Below are positions 1 through 7,670 of a stretch of 42,939 nt of DNA, in pieces; position 1 is the first letter of the stretch, and each line of letters starts with the position of its first letter. The position numbers were made by a program, and so were the translations under genes. The notes beneath the pieces were generated by a model that saw only the letters and a program-made list of their open reading frames with translations, was not told the DNA's origin and searched no databases. Where the stretch lies: contig CADAJS010000035.1 in NCBI GenBank assembly GCA_902788315.1, positions 1 to 42,939 of the forward strand, given 5' to 3'. Source of the stretch: an uncultured Bacteroidales bacterium. Lineage in GTDB: Bacteria > Bacteroidota > Bacteroidia > Bacteroidales > Bacteroidaceae.

Positions 1-99
1 CTTCTTGGCCTTTGCCAGCATGTCGGCCGGAGCCATTGCAAATGCAGCCGTTGCTGCTGTTCCTGTCTTCAGAAAGGAACGTCTTGACATCTTGTCCAT
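1..99 (-). CDS. N-terminus of a Tat-exported protein (partial)
   Basis: The ATG is at 97-99 (read leftward) and the frame stays open for 33 codons to the window edge. The visible part is a twin-arginine signal: a short basic start, the motif SRRSFLK at residues 5-11, then an Ala-rich hydrophobic stretch ending near APADMLAKAKK. This predicts export of a folded protein by the Tat system. In Bacteroidales, signals of this kind are frequent on Gfo/Idh/MocA-type oxidoreductases and sugar-acting enzymes, but the mature domain lies outside the window, so no function can be assigned. No promoter matching TAnnTTTG was found in the 105 bases to its right. Confidence 0.6.
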   Translation of the reverse strand, partial: MDKMSRRSFLKTGTAATAAFAMAPADMLAKAKK

Positions 100-204
100 G
101 TGTTAGTCGTTTTTAGGATATGTATTAAATCGTTTTCCTACCTTATTATAATTATAGAGAAAGAGAGTGCAGGTGACCATTATGTCCGTAAGCATTCTAA
201 ACGG

Positions 205-1152
205 TTACCTCTTTAAGGTCTGGATATCCTCCAATGAAAGGCCAGTCACCTGAGCTATGATTGTGTCATCTATTCCGGCAGCCACCATATTGCGTGCAAC
301 TTCCGCACGGCCTTCTGCACGACCTTCTGCGCGGCCTTCTGCGCGACCTTCTGCGCGGCCTTCTGCACGACCTTCTGCACGACCTTCAGCGAGCCCCTCC
401 TTGCGGCCTGCTGCATGCCCCTCTGTCTTGTATGCCATGATTACGCTGTCCTCATACATCAGATTCAGAAAGTGGCGTTCATATGCCGCACGTTCTTTCG
501 CGTTCAGGCTCAGCATCTGCAGTTTCTCACGCGCTTCCTTGAGTCCTGGAGCTGTTGTTCCTTCATTGATAGTCCCTGTCTTCAAGTATTGTATCCACTC
601 CTCCAAAGGCGTGTTGGCCACACTGTTGAATTCATTCACCCGAATGATGAAGTACTCAGGGAAGATATTTTCCGACGTCCTCATCTTCAACGCACCTTCT
701 TGACGAGAGGTTATCTGGAGGCTGTCGCCCGTGTGTACACCCTTGAAAGTGGTTGTACCATGATAGAGATAATCGGTGCCTTTGCCTAAGTCGAAATACA
801 CGATATTAATGGAATAGACTTTCTTGACCACATCATATCCATCGCCCAGGTTAATGTGTTCCGTAATGGCTTTGGAAACCCCATAGAGAATACGTTCGAG
901 GAAATAATACTCATGCGTCAGCTGTATCTCCACGATGATAATCTCTCCCTTGCTGTTCTTCGCCTTTATGTCCACACGATTATACTTGTCGCTGGCATCC
1001 TCCTGGTTGCTTTCGCTCTCCAGCAGCTCCACGATGTGCACCTGTTCGCCCAAGAGCACCGTCACCAGTCCCTCCAGCACGCCGAAGTTTGCCTTTTGGC
1101 GCAGTATTCGCTTGGCGGCCCAATCGAAGCGGATTATCCTGTTGTCCTCCAT
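205..1152 (-). CDS. Rpn family recombination-promoting nuclease / PDDEXK transposase-like protein
   Basis: The 315-residue protein begins at MEDNRIIRF; longer upstream frames exist, but a promoter (1183-1214) lies just before this ATG. The N-terminal half matches the Rpn/PDDEXK_2 family: FDWAAKRILR near residues 9-18, then the PD-(D/E)XK nuclease signature with D61 in NRVDIKAK and E75-x-Q77 in VEIQL. These proteins are metal-dependent DNA endonucleases, annotated as transposases but shown in E. coli to promote recombination. The C-terminus carries seven perfect GRAE tetrapeptides plus one GLAE, then a small helical tail ending in LEDIQTLKR. No terminal inverted repeats or target duplication were seen, so this is probably a stand-alone gene and not an intact insertion sequence. 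It is divergent from the lipoprotein at 1326. Confidence 0.85.
   Translation of the reverse strand: MEDNRIIRFDWAAKRILRQKANFGVLEGLVTVLLGEQVHIVELLESESNQEDASDKYNRVDIKAKNSKGEIIIVEIQLTHEYYFLERILYGVSKAITEHINLGDGYDVVKKVYSINIVYFDLGKGTDYLYHGTTTFKGVHTGDSLQITSRQEGALKMRTSENIFPEYFIIRVNEFNSVANTPLEEWIQYLKTGTINEGTTAPGLKEAREKLQMLSLNAKERAAYERHFLNLMYEDSVIMAYKTEGHAAGRKEGLAEGRAEGRAEGRAEGRAEGRAEGRAEGRAEVARNMVAAGIDDTIIAQVTGLSLEDIQTLKR
301..396. repeat. 12-bp tandem repeat encoding GRAE units
   Basis: Eight in-frame 12-bp units lie inside the Rpn-like gene: seven encode Gly-Arg-Ala-Glu on the minus strand (301-384) and the eighth encodes GLAE (385-396). Units differ only by synonymous changes such as TTCTGCGCGGCC versus TTCTGCACGACC. 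Because the unit is a multiple of three, copy-number change would lengthen or shorten the linker without breaking the frame. Confidence 0.9.
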
Positions 1153-1182
1153 CTTTCGTATTGTTTTATCGTCTTTCCGCTG

Positions 1183-1214
1183 TAAAGGTAAGTCTTTTTC
1201 CCGAGGTGACCAAA
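1183..1214 (-). promoter_or_regulatory. Bacteroidetes-type promoter of the Rpn-like gene
   Basis: On the minus strand, TTTG (1211-1214) is followed after 20 bp by TACCTTTA (1183-1190), one base off the TAnnTTTG -7 consensus. It ends about 30 bases before the ATG at 1152. Confidence 0.5.
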
Positions 1215-1290
1215 TTTCTCGGGCAGAAAGCGAAGTAAGTGGGCTAACAATGATTTTTTGCCTGCCGTGGAAAATAAAGGGACGCGAAGG

Positions 1291-1321
1291 CTTGCGGAAT
1301 ATGATTTTATTCGTACCTTTG
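1291..1321 (+). promoter_or_regulatory. Promoter of the small lipoprotein gene, almost no leader
   Basis: CTTG (1291-1294), a 19-bp spacer ending in TTATTCG, and TACCTTTG (1314-1321). The ATG at 1326 is only four bases after the -7 box, so the transcript should be leaderless or nearly so. Confidence 0.6.
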
Positions 1322-1325
1322 CAGC

Positions 1326-1994
1326 ATGAAAGCAAAAGTTCTGACAGCCATTCTAATGGCAATGATGGTGATGGGGTGTTCAAAGAAAACGGACACCAAA
1401 GAAGTGCTCGACTTCAAGGAGGCCGTGCTTAAAAGTTATGTCTGCTCAACGGATATGATATTGGAAATAACAGAGGCAGCAACAGACTATCATAATGGGA
1501 AGCATTATTTCTCTGCCGACTTCGGGAACATGGTAGCCGATGAAGATGTTGACTATTCATCTGCTGTCATTCGAGAATATGATAACTTATCAGTTCAAGA
1601 GTTGGCTTCTATAATGGGCAAAAAGGATGGCGAATACAAAAACTGCGTTCGCTGTTATAGCCAGTCTGAAGCTGCGTATTGCAAGAAACAATTATTCGAT
1701 CTCATTCATCTGTACGATGCCAGTGAAAACCTATTGACCGAAGCGAAAAAACTGCTTGTAAAAGACGAACCTAAACTCGCAGGTCTGATTATCTGTATTT
1801 CATCTTTATACGACCTGTCTAAGTATGAGGATGCAGACTATCAAAAATTCATATTAACAACCAAAGCATTAACAGATAACTTCAATCAAATTTTTGAAGA
1901 AACCAACGATTTATACAAAGGTACAGACATTGACATCAGAGCCGTCCAAAATGAGGTAAGAAACCTCATAAAAACAAAGAGTGAAATGCGGTAA
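1326..1994 (+). CDS. Small hypothetical lipoprotein
   Basis: The product has 222 residues. The N-terminus MKAKVLTAILMAMMVMGC is a lipoprotein signal with the acylated Cys at residue 18 (lipobox VMGC), so the mature protein KKTDTKEVLDF... should be anchored in the cell envelope. The rest is soluble, acidic and probably mainly helical, with no catalytic motif I recognise. The start is supported by a -7 box four bases upstream and by the signal peptide. Its codons are more AT-rich than those of its neighbours, which is compatible with recent acquisition, though this was judged by eye. A clear intrinsic terminator follows at 2026-2064, so it is a one-gene transcript. The function is unknown. Confidence 0.8.
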   Translation: MKAKVLTAILMAMMVMGCSKKTDTKEVLDFKEAVLKSYVCSTDMILEITEAATDYHNGKHYFSADFGNMVADEDVDYSSAVIREYDNLSVQELASIMGKKDGEYKNCVRCYSQSEAAYCKKQLFDLIHLYDASENLLTEAKKLLVKDEPKLAGLIICISSLYDLSKYEDADYQKFILTTKALTDNFNQIFEETNDLYKGTDIDIRAVQNEVRNLIKTKSEMR

Positions 1995-2025
1995 GGGTAA
2001 AGAAAAGATAACCGCTAAGACACAA

Positions 2026-2064
2026 AAAGAGAGGTCTAAGAACAAACTTAAACCTCTCTTTCAT
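2026..2064 (+). terminator. Intrinsic terminator of the lipoprotein gene
   Basis: Perfect 10-bp stem AAAGAGAGGT (2026-2035) / ACCTCTCTTT (2052-2061) with a 16-base loop and a short T-rich 3' end. Confidence 0.7.
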
Positions 2065-2096
2065 ATATTATATAGATATTAGCATATTCTGAGTAG

Positions 2097-2345
2097 GAAC
2101 TCATCCAAACAGTCCGGTTCAATTTCCACGCCAGACATCAGTTCCTCGATGGCTCCACACCCTTCGACGCAGCCAAGCTCAAGGGGCTAAGGCTGAAACA
2201 GGCAGAAGACCTTGTGAAGCGCGAGGCCATCATGAAGTACAAGTGCGGCACGTTGGTTAATCCGCAGTACACCTATCTGGCCAAGGGCAAGCGTATCCTG
2301 CGCGTTACCTTCTATGGTTTCCCCGCGATGTATAAGAAAATAAGT
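2097..2345 (+). pseudogene. Remnant of a coding sequence (unrecognised)
   Basis: After a stop at 2094-2096 the frame stays open and reads like real protein, including FDAAKLKGLRLKQAEDLVKR and YTYLAKGKRILRVTFYGFP. Codon choice resembles that of neighbouring genes. There is no ATG at the expected place (only an internal GTG at 2214) and no promoter. The plausible protein sequence stops at about 2345, where the repeat region begins. I read this as the 3' part of a decayed or truncated gene; I do not recognise the family. It could instead be a chance frame. Confidence 0.35.
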
Positions 2346-2382
2346 AGGAAACAAGAACCGCCCCCCAAAACATCTTACAAAC

Positions 2383-2445
2383 GGCATGGCAAAGGAAAAA
2401 ATTCGCGCTTTTCCTTTGCCATGCCACTCATTTACACCACCTTTG
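2383..2445 (+). repeat. Hairpin-promoter repeat, decayed copy (unit A)
   Basis: Perfect 17-bp inverted repeat GGCATGGCAAAGGAAAA (2383-2399) / TTTTCCTTTGCCATGCC (2409-2425) with a 9-base loop. The right arm contains TTTG (2415-2418). Exactly 19 bp later comes CACCTTTG (2438-2445), a -7 box with its first T changed to C. Same layout as the intact copy that follows. Confidence 0.75.
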
Positions 2446-2470
2446 AATTCGTCGCAGGTACTTTCGCTCG

Positions 2471-2510
2471 GACGTGCAAAGTAAAAACTTTATCTTTTGC
2501 TTTGCACGTC
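2471..2510 (+). repeat. Hairpin-promoter repeat, intact copy (unit B), inverted repeat
   Basis: Inverted repeat GACGTGCAAAG (2471-2481) / CTTTGCACGTC (2500-2510), extended inward by A/T pairs. The right arm carries the -33 TTTG of the helicase promoter. It is flanked on the left by TACTTTCGCTCG, also found left of the units near 39.2 kb. Confidence 0.75.
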
Positions 2511-2531
2511 GCTCGCTTATTCGTACCTTTG
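2501..2531 (+). promoter_or_regulatory. Promoter of the helicase gene, almost no leader
   Basis: TTTG (2501-2504), 19-bp spacer GTCGCTCGCTTATTCG-type, TACCTTTG (2524-2531). The ATG at 2536 follows four bases later and decides the start over an upstream in-frame ATG at 2497, which lies inside the promoter. Confidence 0.7.
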
Positions 2532-2535
2532 CACC

Positions 2536-4458
2536 ATGATTCAGGAACTGGTGAAGCAAAAGGGGCTGCTGCTGAAGGAATATGAATACGAACGGGAGCA
2601 GTTTCAGCGGCAGACGGAGAACATGGGTGTGCGGGCCAAGGTACTGCGCGGGCTGTGCTGGTTTCCGCTGCGCGTGGGGCGAAGCTATTATAACTCGCTC
2701 GACCAGCTGGTCATCGAGGTGGTGCGCACCGAGGCGCTCGACGTGGAGCATCAGTTTGAGCCGGGCAAACCCGTGTGCTTCTTCGAGGAAGACGCCAGCC
2801 AGATGCTGCACTACATGCGCTTTGTGGCTCAGGTGAGCTTTATCGAGGACGACCGCATGGTGATAGCCATGCCCAGCGGCGATGCCGTAGCCCAAGTGCA
2901 GGGCGCCAACCGGCTGGGCGTGCAACTATACCTTGATGAATACACCTACCGCTTGATGTTCGAGGCGCTGGATCGTGTGCTTGCGGCCAAGGGAAACCGC
3001 CTGGCCGAACTGCGCGACATCATCCACGGCTCAGCCCCGACCCGCAAGTTCTCCTTCCTTCCCGTGCGCTTCCCCTGGCTCAACCCCTCGCAGGAGGCAG
3101 CGGTAAACGAGGTCTTGTGGGCCAAGGACGTGGCCGTCGTTCACGGTCCTCCCGGCACGGGAAAGACCACCACCCTGGTCGAGGCAGTCTATGAAACGCT
3201 GCGGCGCGAGGTGCAGGTGCTCGTCTGCGCCCAGAGTAACATGGCCGTTGATTGGATTGCCGAGAAGCTGGCCGACCGAGGGGTAAACGTACTGCGTATC
3301 GGCAACCCCATCCGCGTCACCGACCGCATGCTCTCCGACACCTACGAACGACGTTTCGAGGCCCACCCTGCGTATTCCCATCTGTGGAGCATACGCCGCA
3401 CGATACGCCAACTGTATGACAATCCCTCGGGCAACCACGAGTCGCGTCATCAGAAGATTGCCCGTCTCAAGGAACGCGCCACGGAACTGGAATATCAGAT
3501 CAACGAGAGTCTCTTCGCCGAAGCACGCGTCATTGCCTGCACGCTGACAGGCAGCGCCAACCGTCTGCTCGCCGGCCGCCGCTTCGGTACACTCTTCATC
3601 GATGAAGCGGCCCAGGCTATGGAGGCAGCCTGCTGGATTGCCGTCGGGAAGGCCGACCGAGTCATCCTGGCCGGAGACCACCGACAGCTGCCACCCACCA
3701 TCAAGTGTCCCGAGGCACTGGCCGGCGGGCTGGACCACACGATGATGCAGCAAATCGTGGAGCAGAAACCGCAATGCGTCAAGCTGCTCACCGTGCAGTA
3801 TCGCATGACCGACGGCATCATGCAGTTCCCCAACCGAGAGTTCTACGACGGACAGCTGACCAGCGATCCCAGCGTGCGCTACCGCAGCATCCTGGACTGG
3901 GATACGAGTATGGAGTGGGTGGAGACTCAGACCCTCCCCCCGCCCTCCCATGTAGGGAGAGAGCAGACACGACCGTCCCCCGAAGAGGCCGATCTATTGA
4001 GGGCGGAGGGAGGAAGGGAACAACTCTCCGGCACCTCCCACGTCAACCCGGCCGAGGCAGAACTGACGATGCAGACGCTAAAGGACTACTTCCTGAAAAT
4101 CGGCAAGGATCGCATCCTCTTCGAGCGCATCGACGTGGGCATCATCAGCCCATACAAAGCACAGGTCCACCTCCTGCGCCAGCTTCTGCGGCGCGATGCT
4201 TTCTGGAAGCCTTTCCGCCCGCTCATCACCATCGATACGGTGGATGGTTTTCAGGGACAGGAGCGCGACGTCATCGTCATCAGCCTCGTGCGCAGCAACG
4301 ATGAGGGGCAGTTAGGATTTCTACGTGACCTCCGCCGCATGAACGTGGCCATCACCCGTGCCCGAATGAAGCTCATCCTCATCGGCGACACGTCGACACT
4401 CTGCCGACACCCCTTCTTCCGCCGCCTGCGCCAATACATTGAAGAGCTGTACTGCTGA
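2536..4458 (+). CDS. Superfamily 1 DNA/RNA helicase, Upf1/IGHMBP2-like
   Basis: A 640-residue cytoplasmic helicase of the AAA_11/AAA_12 type, predicted to unwind or translocate on nucleic acid using ATP. Motifs in order: Walker A GPPGTGKTTTLVEA near residue 204, Walker B FIDEAAQ near 354, GDHRQLPPT near 377, QYRM at about 421, VDGFQGQERDVIVIS near 569 and NVAITRAR near 606. All key motifs are intact. The N-terminal ~190 residues form the beta-barrel/stalk region typical of the family. Between QYRM and the second RecA domain, residues ~466-498 (PPSHVGREQ...GGREQLSG) are encoded by a palindromic GC-rich insert not expected in the family. The GH57-like gene starts 40 bp downstream. The biological role of bacterial members is poorly defined. 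Confidence 0.9.
   Translation: MIQELVKQKGLLLKEYEYEREQFQRQTENMGVRAKVLRGLCWFPLRVGRSYYNSLDQLVIEVVRTEALDVEHQFEPGKPVCFFEEDASQMLHYMRFVAQVSFIEDDRMVIAMPSGDAVAQVQGANRLGVQLYLDEYTYRLMFEALDRVLAAKGNRLAELRDIIHGSAPTRKFSFLPVRFPWLNPSQEAAVNEVLWAKDVAVVHGPPGTGKTTTLVEAVYETLRREVQVLVCAQSNMAVDWIAEKLADRGVNVLRIGNPIRVTDRMLSDTYERRFEAHPAYSHLWSIRRTIRQLYDNPSGNHESRHQKIARLKERATELEYQINESLFAEARVIACTLTGSANRLLAGRRFGTLFIDEAAQAMEAACWIAVGKADRVILAGDHRQLPPTIKCPEALAGGLDHTMMQQIVEQKPQCVKLLTVQYRMTDGIMQFPNREFYDGQLTSDPSVRYRSILDWDTSMEWVETQTLPPPSHVGREQTRPSPEEADLLRAEGGREQLSGTSHVNPAEAELTMQTLKDYFLKIGKDRILFERIDVGIISPYKAQVHLLRQLLRRDAFWKPFRPLITIDTVDGFQGQERDVIVISLVRSNDEGQLGFLRDLRRMNVAITRARMKLILIGDTSTLCRHPFFRRLRQYIEELYC
3933..4013. repeat. In-frame palindromic insert inside the helicase gene
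   Basis: Inverted repeat CCTCCCCCCGCCC (3933-3945) / GGGCGGAGGGAGG (4001-4013) with one mismatch, containing a smaller CTCCC/GGGAG pair near 3945-3960. It has no stop in the helicase frame and adds roughly 30 Pro/Gly/Arg/Glu-rich residues between conserved helicase motifs. Confidence 0.55.
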
Positions 4459-4498
4459 ACACCTCCGACAAATCAAAACACACAACATCCCAGACAAC

Positions 4499-7048
4499 AT
4501 GAAACCTCATTCCACAACACGAAGCGCAGCCCTCCTCGCTCTGCTGCTACTCGTCTCCGGCATCCAAATGCATTCGGCCACCAGGAAAACGTCCCGTCCG
4601 AGAGTCGTCTATATGACATACATCCTTCATGGCAACATGAACTACGACCGCTACGTGCGTCCCACCATCTGGAAGGAGTTCCCGATCATCTACGACAACC
4701 TGATGGATTTCATGGACGAGCACCCAGACTTCTGCGGCCAGATGCAGTTGAGCGGCCAGACGCTGAATTCACTGAGACAGGCAGCGCCGCAGGTCATACA
4801 GCACGCCCTGGAGATTCATCGGCGAGGACAGCTCAACTTCACAGGCACCTTCTACAGCGAGCCCGTCAATGTCAACATGGACGGAGAGACCAACTATCGC
4901 TGTGCATGGCTCGGAACACGCATTGTGGAAAGCATCACAGGAGAGAAGACCGACGGCTTCTACCTGCAGGAAAGAGCTTACCATCCTCAGATGCCGTACA
5001 TCCTCGAACACGCCGATGTCACATGGACGCCCATCATCACGAACGACGACTCATGGCGACCTTTCCGCCTGCGAGGTCTCGACGGCAGCCTCTCCGTCTG
5101 CCTGCCCGTGACGCGCGGCGATTTTATCGAACGCGTCATAAAGGCCCCGGCCAAGAGTCTCATCACCCTAGAGGAGGACTATGAAATTCCACAGGCCTTC
5201 ACGACAGCCTATGACAAGGCTGCCCACTTCAATCGCAGCCAGGACTCGGTACGCATAGAATGGATTACGGCAAAGGAATACATCCGCCGCTTCGGCGTAG
5301 GAGAGGAAAAGTTTGTGGACCACTCCGCGAAGGCACGTAACCGCGACAACGGCACATACTCCCGCTGGACGGCCGATCCGCTGGACATCCAACTCCAGCA
5401 ACAGACAAACCAGGCGATGGACGACCTGCGAGCCGCGAAAATCATCGATGCACTGTGCCGCCATCTTTGGAACACCGAAGCCGACCAGCCGATAGACTCT
5501 GCCGACCTCACCCTCACCCAGGACCCCCTCACTTGGGACATTGAGCGTGCCGACCTCTATCCCGATGTCGAGCCGAAGTTCTTGGCACGCAGGGGCAGCG
5601 TCACCTTGCTGAGTCGGGCCGAGCATCTCTTGCTGTGGGGCGTGAACAGCGACTCTAAGGGATGGTATCCCCTGTACGAGAAGAGACGTGAGCGCACTCA
5701 GTCGCTCCAGCACAGCAGTGGTCTCTCACGCCACGTTATCGGACGTGCCATGGACCTGCTGGCCTCACGACTGCAAGCGACAGGCTATGACAAGTACTTC
5801 CTGGCTGTCAACACCGAGCAAGCCCGCACCCACGCCATTACGCTCCACACTGACCTCCCTTATGAACTCTTCGACTGCAGCACCGGAGAGCCGCTCCATG
5901 CCTTCACTGTCCGCCAGCGAGACGAATGCCTGATTGAGGCCGAAGTCCCACTCCCGGCCTATGGCTACGTGCTGATTGGCGGGCGCCGCCGCCCTCAAGC
6001 CGACATGCCTGCATGGGAGCACGTGAATCACATAGCCAACGCCTATCTGGACCTCACGGCCGACGATGCTTCCGTGTCCATCCGCACCGCCGACGGCCAA
6101 TACGTATCCATCACCCTCGATACGTTTATGATACGCCCGCTGGCCGAGGTCACATCAGGCCGCGGCGACGAGGAATGGCGCAGCGCACACCCCTTTGGGC
6201 AGGTGCGCATCCGCGCGTGTCACAGCGGGCTCCATCCGCAGCTGCAAATCGAATGCCAGCCAGACTGGCTGCTCCACATGAGCCAGACATTCACCCTGCT
6301 GGACGACCACATCGTCCTGGACATCGACTTCCATTTCCCGCACCCCACACTCCTGCGCAAGACGGGGCCAACCAAAGGCAACACGTTCAACCCTGAAGGA
6401 CTGAGCCTAATCTTTGACACCCACGTCCCAGGCACCGTTGCTTACGACATCCCCTACGGTATCTCAGAATACGCCAAGCCGGGACTAAGCTATTTCTGTC
6501 CCCTCAGCGCGCTATGGCTTCAGCACGGGAGCCAGGGAGGATTTGCCGTGAGCCCCCAGACAGGCGAGCAAGCCTTCTGCGCCGACCTGGACAAAGGTAC
6601 CATGACGCTATACATGGGAGCCTCCACCACCTCGGGGCCCATACGCAACGTAGGACTGACTTACAAGAAGAAAAACGACGTGAGTCATGAAGAAGCGTGG
6701 TACAGCGAGCCATTCCACGGCACCTATCATCATCGCATCCTCCTCATCCCCTACGGCGGCACGTGGCAGGAGGCCCACCTCCCTCAGACGCTACGCAGCG
6801 TCCACCAGCCCGTGTACACCAGGGAATGCCATCCGGCCAAAGGCCCTCTGCCTGCCAGAGAGTCGCTCATAACAACCGAATCGCCCAATGTGGACATCAC
6901 CACCATCGACGACGGGAGTCAGGGCCTCGTCCTACGCCTGAACGAGAGGGAAGGCAGGCCCACGAAGACGACACTCCGCCTGCGCGGACAGGAATATAAA
7001 GCCGCACTGAAACCTTACGGAATCGTCACTCTCCCTCTCAAGCCATAG
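4499..7048 (+). CDS. Secreted glycoside hydrolase, GH57/GH38-like fold
   Basis: An 849-residue exported protein: MKPHSTTRSAALLALLLLVS is a signal peptide, which also fixes the start. The next ~350 residues resemble the (beta/alpha)7 catalytic domain of GH57-like enzymes: VVYMTYILHGNMNYDRYV near 33-50, a TFYSEPVNVNMDGE stretch near 120, and LQERAYHPQMPYIL near 160. The C-terminal half is beta-rich, as in alpha-mannosidase-type and GH57 accessory domains. The likely role is cleavage of alpha-linked glycans in the periplasm; substrate and catalytic residues cannot be fixed from sequence alone. It follows the helicase after 40 bp and may be co-transcribed. The family assignment is by pattern memory and is the main uncertainty. 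Confidence 0.6.
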   Translation: MKPHSTTRSAALLALLLLVSGIQMHSATRKTSRPRVVYMTYILHGNMNYDRYVRPTIWKEFPIIYDNLMDFMDEHPDFCGQMQLSGQTLNSLRQAAPQVIQHALEIHRRGQLNFTGTFYSEPVNVNMDGETNYRCAWLGTRIVESITGEKTDGFYLQERAYHPQMPYILEHADVTWTPIITNDDSWRPFRLRGLDGSLSVCLPVTRGDFIERVIKAPAKSLITLEEDYEIPQAFTTAYDKAAHFNRSQDSVRIEWITAKEYIRRFGVGEEKFVDHSAKARNRDNGTYSRWTADPLDIQLQQQTNQAMDDLRAAKIIDALCRHLWNTEADQPIDSADLTLTQDPLTWDIERADLYPDVEPKFLARRGSVTLLSRAEHLLLWGVNSDSKGWYPLYEKRRERTQSLQHSSGLSRHVIGRAMDLLASRLQATGYDKYFLAVNTEQARTHAITLHTDLPYELFDCSTGEPLHAFTVRQRDECLIEAEVPLPAYGYVLIGGRRRPQADMPAWEHVNHIANAYLDLTADDASVSIRTADGQYVSITLDTFMIRPLAEVTSGRGDEEWRSAHPFGQVRIRACHSGLHPQLQIECQPDWLLHMSQTFTLLDDHIVLDIDFHFPHPTLLRKTGPTKGNTFNPEGLSLIFDTHVPGTVAYDIPYGISEYAKPGLSYFCPLSALWLQHGSQGGFAVSPQTGEQAFCADLDKGTMTLYMGASTTSGPIRNVGLTYKKKNDVSHEEAWYSEPFHGTYHHRILLIPYGGTWQEAHLPQTLRSVHQPVYTRECHPAKGPLPARESLITTESPNVDITTIDDGSQGLVLRLNEREGRPTKTTLRLRGQEYKAALKPYGIVTLPLKP

Positions 7049-7094
7049 TACATAAGCAATCAATCAGCACATTTTGTAAAAAAGCATTAAAGAA

Positions 7095-7126
7095 TTTGCC
7101 CGTTTGCCTTTTTTTTAGTATCTTTG
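7095..7126 (+). promoter_or_regulatory. Promoter of ndk
   Basis: TTTG (7095-7098), 20-bp spacer, TATCTTTG (7119-7126). The ndk ATG is 57 bases further on, a longer leader than most genes here. Confidence 0.65.
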
Positions 7127-7183
7127 CAGCCGAATACGTGTAAAATGTCCGTCATGCGGGCATCAACGGCAACGTAAAAGCGA

Positions 7184-7645
7184 ATGGAAAGAACATTGGT
7201 ATTGCTCAAACCAAGCACAGTGCAACGTGCTCTGATAGGCGAGATAATCAGTCGATTCGAGAAGAAAGGGCTGCGCATTGCAGGTATGAAGATGATGCAG
7301 CTCGACGACAAGATTCTCGAGCAACACTATGCGCATCTGGTCAAGAAACCCTTCTTCCCGTCGCTGAAAGCTTCGATGATGAAGACGCCCGTCGTGGCCA
7401 TGTGTCTCGAGGGCGTGGATGCCATCGCCGTAGTGCGCTACATCACCGGTTATACCAATGGCCGCAAGGCCGATGCCGGCACCATCCGTGGCGACTACTG
7501 CATGAGCAACCAGCAGAACATCGTTCACGCCTCCGACTCGCCCGAGGCTGCCGTGGCCGAGCTGGCACGTTTCTTCAAGCCCGAGGAGATATACGACCTG
7601 GGCAAGCTGAATATGGACCGTCTCTATGCGCCCGACGAGGCGTAA
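7184..7645 (+). CDS. ndk: Nucleoside diphosphate kinase
   Basis: The product has 153 residues, close to the usual length. MERTLVLLKPSTVQR is the canonical start with the KP phosphate-binding motif. The active-site His is H115 in QNIVHASDSPEAA, which is phosphorylated in the ping-pong transfer of gamma-phosphate between NTPs and NDPs. The Kpn-loop region YTNGRKADAGTIRGDY is also present. It is a cytoplasmic housekeeping enzyme that balances (d)NTP pools. The M23 peptidase gene follows after 25 bp, so the two are probably co-transcribed from the promoter at 7095. Confidence 0.97.
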   Translation: MERTLVLLKPSTVQRALIGEIISRFEKKGLRIAGMKMMQLDDKILEQHYAHLVKKPFFPSLKASMMKTPVVAMCLEGVDAIAVVRYITGYTNGRKADAGTIRGDYCMSNQQNIVHASDSPEAAVAELARFFKPEEIYDLGKLNMDRLYAPDEA

Positions 7646-7670
7646 GGCATAGAAAAGCGAGCAAAAGACT

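Larger units (their letters stand above)
1995..2535. other. Gene-free stretch with a terminator, a coding remnant and two hairpin-promoter repeats
   Basis: From left to right: the terminator at 2026-2064, an apparent degraded coding segment at 2097-2345, then two consecutive hairpin-promoter units (2383-2445 and 2471-2531). The second unit drives the helicase gene. Confidence 0.7.

Noticed and set aside
205..1152. Complete insertion sequence carrying a transposase
   Set aside because: The protein belongs to the Rpn/PDDEXK family, and I could find neither terminal inverted repeats nor a target-site duplication around it.
3031..3951. A 306-codon open frame antisense to the helicase
   Set aside because: The helicase motifs on the plus strand are intact and continuous; the antisense frame has no start context or family resemblance.
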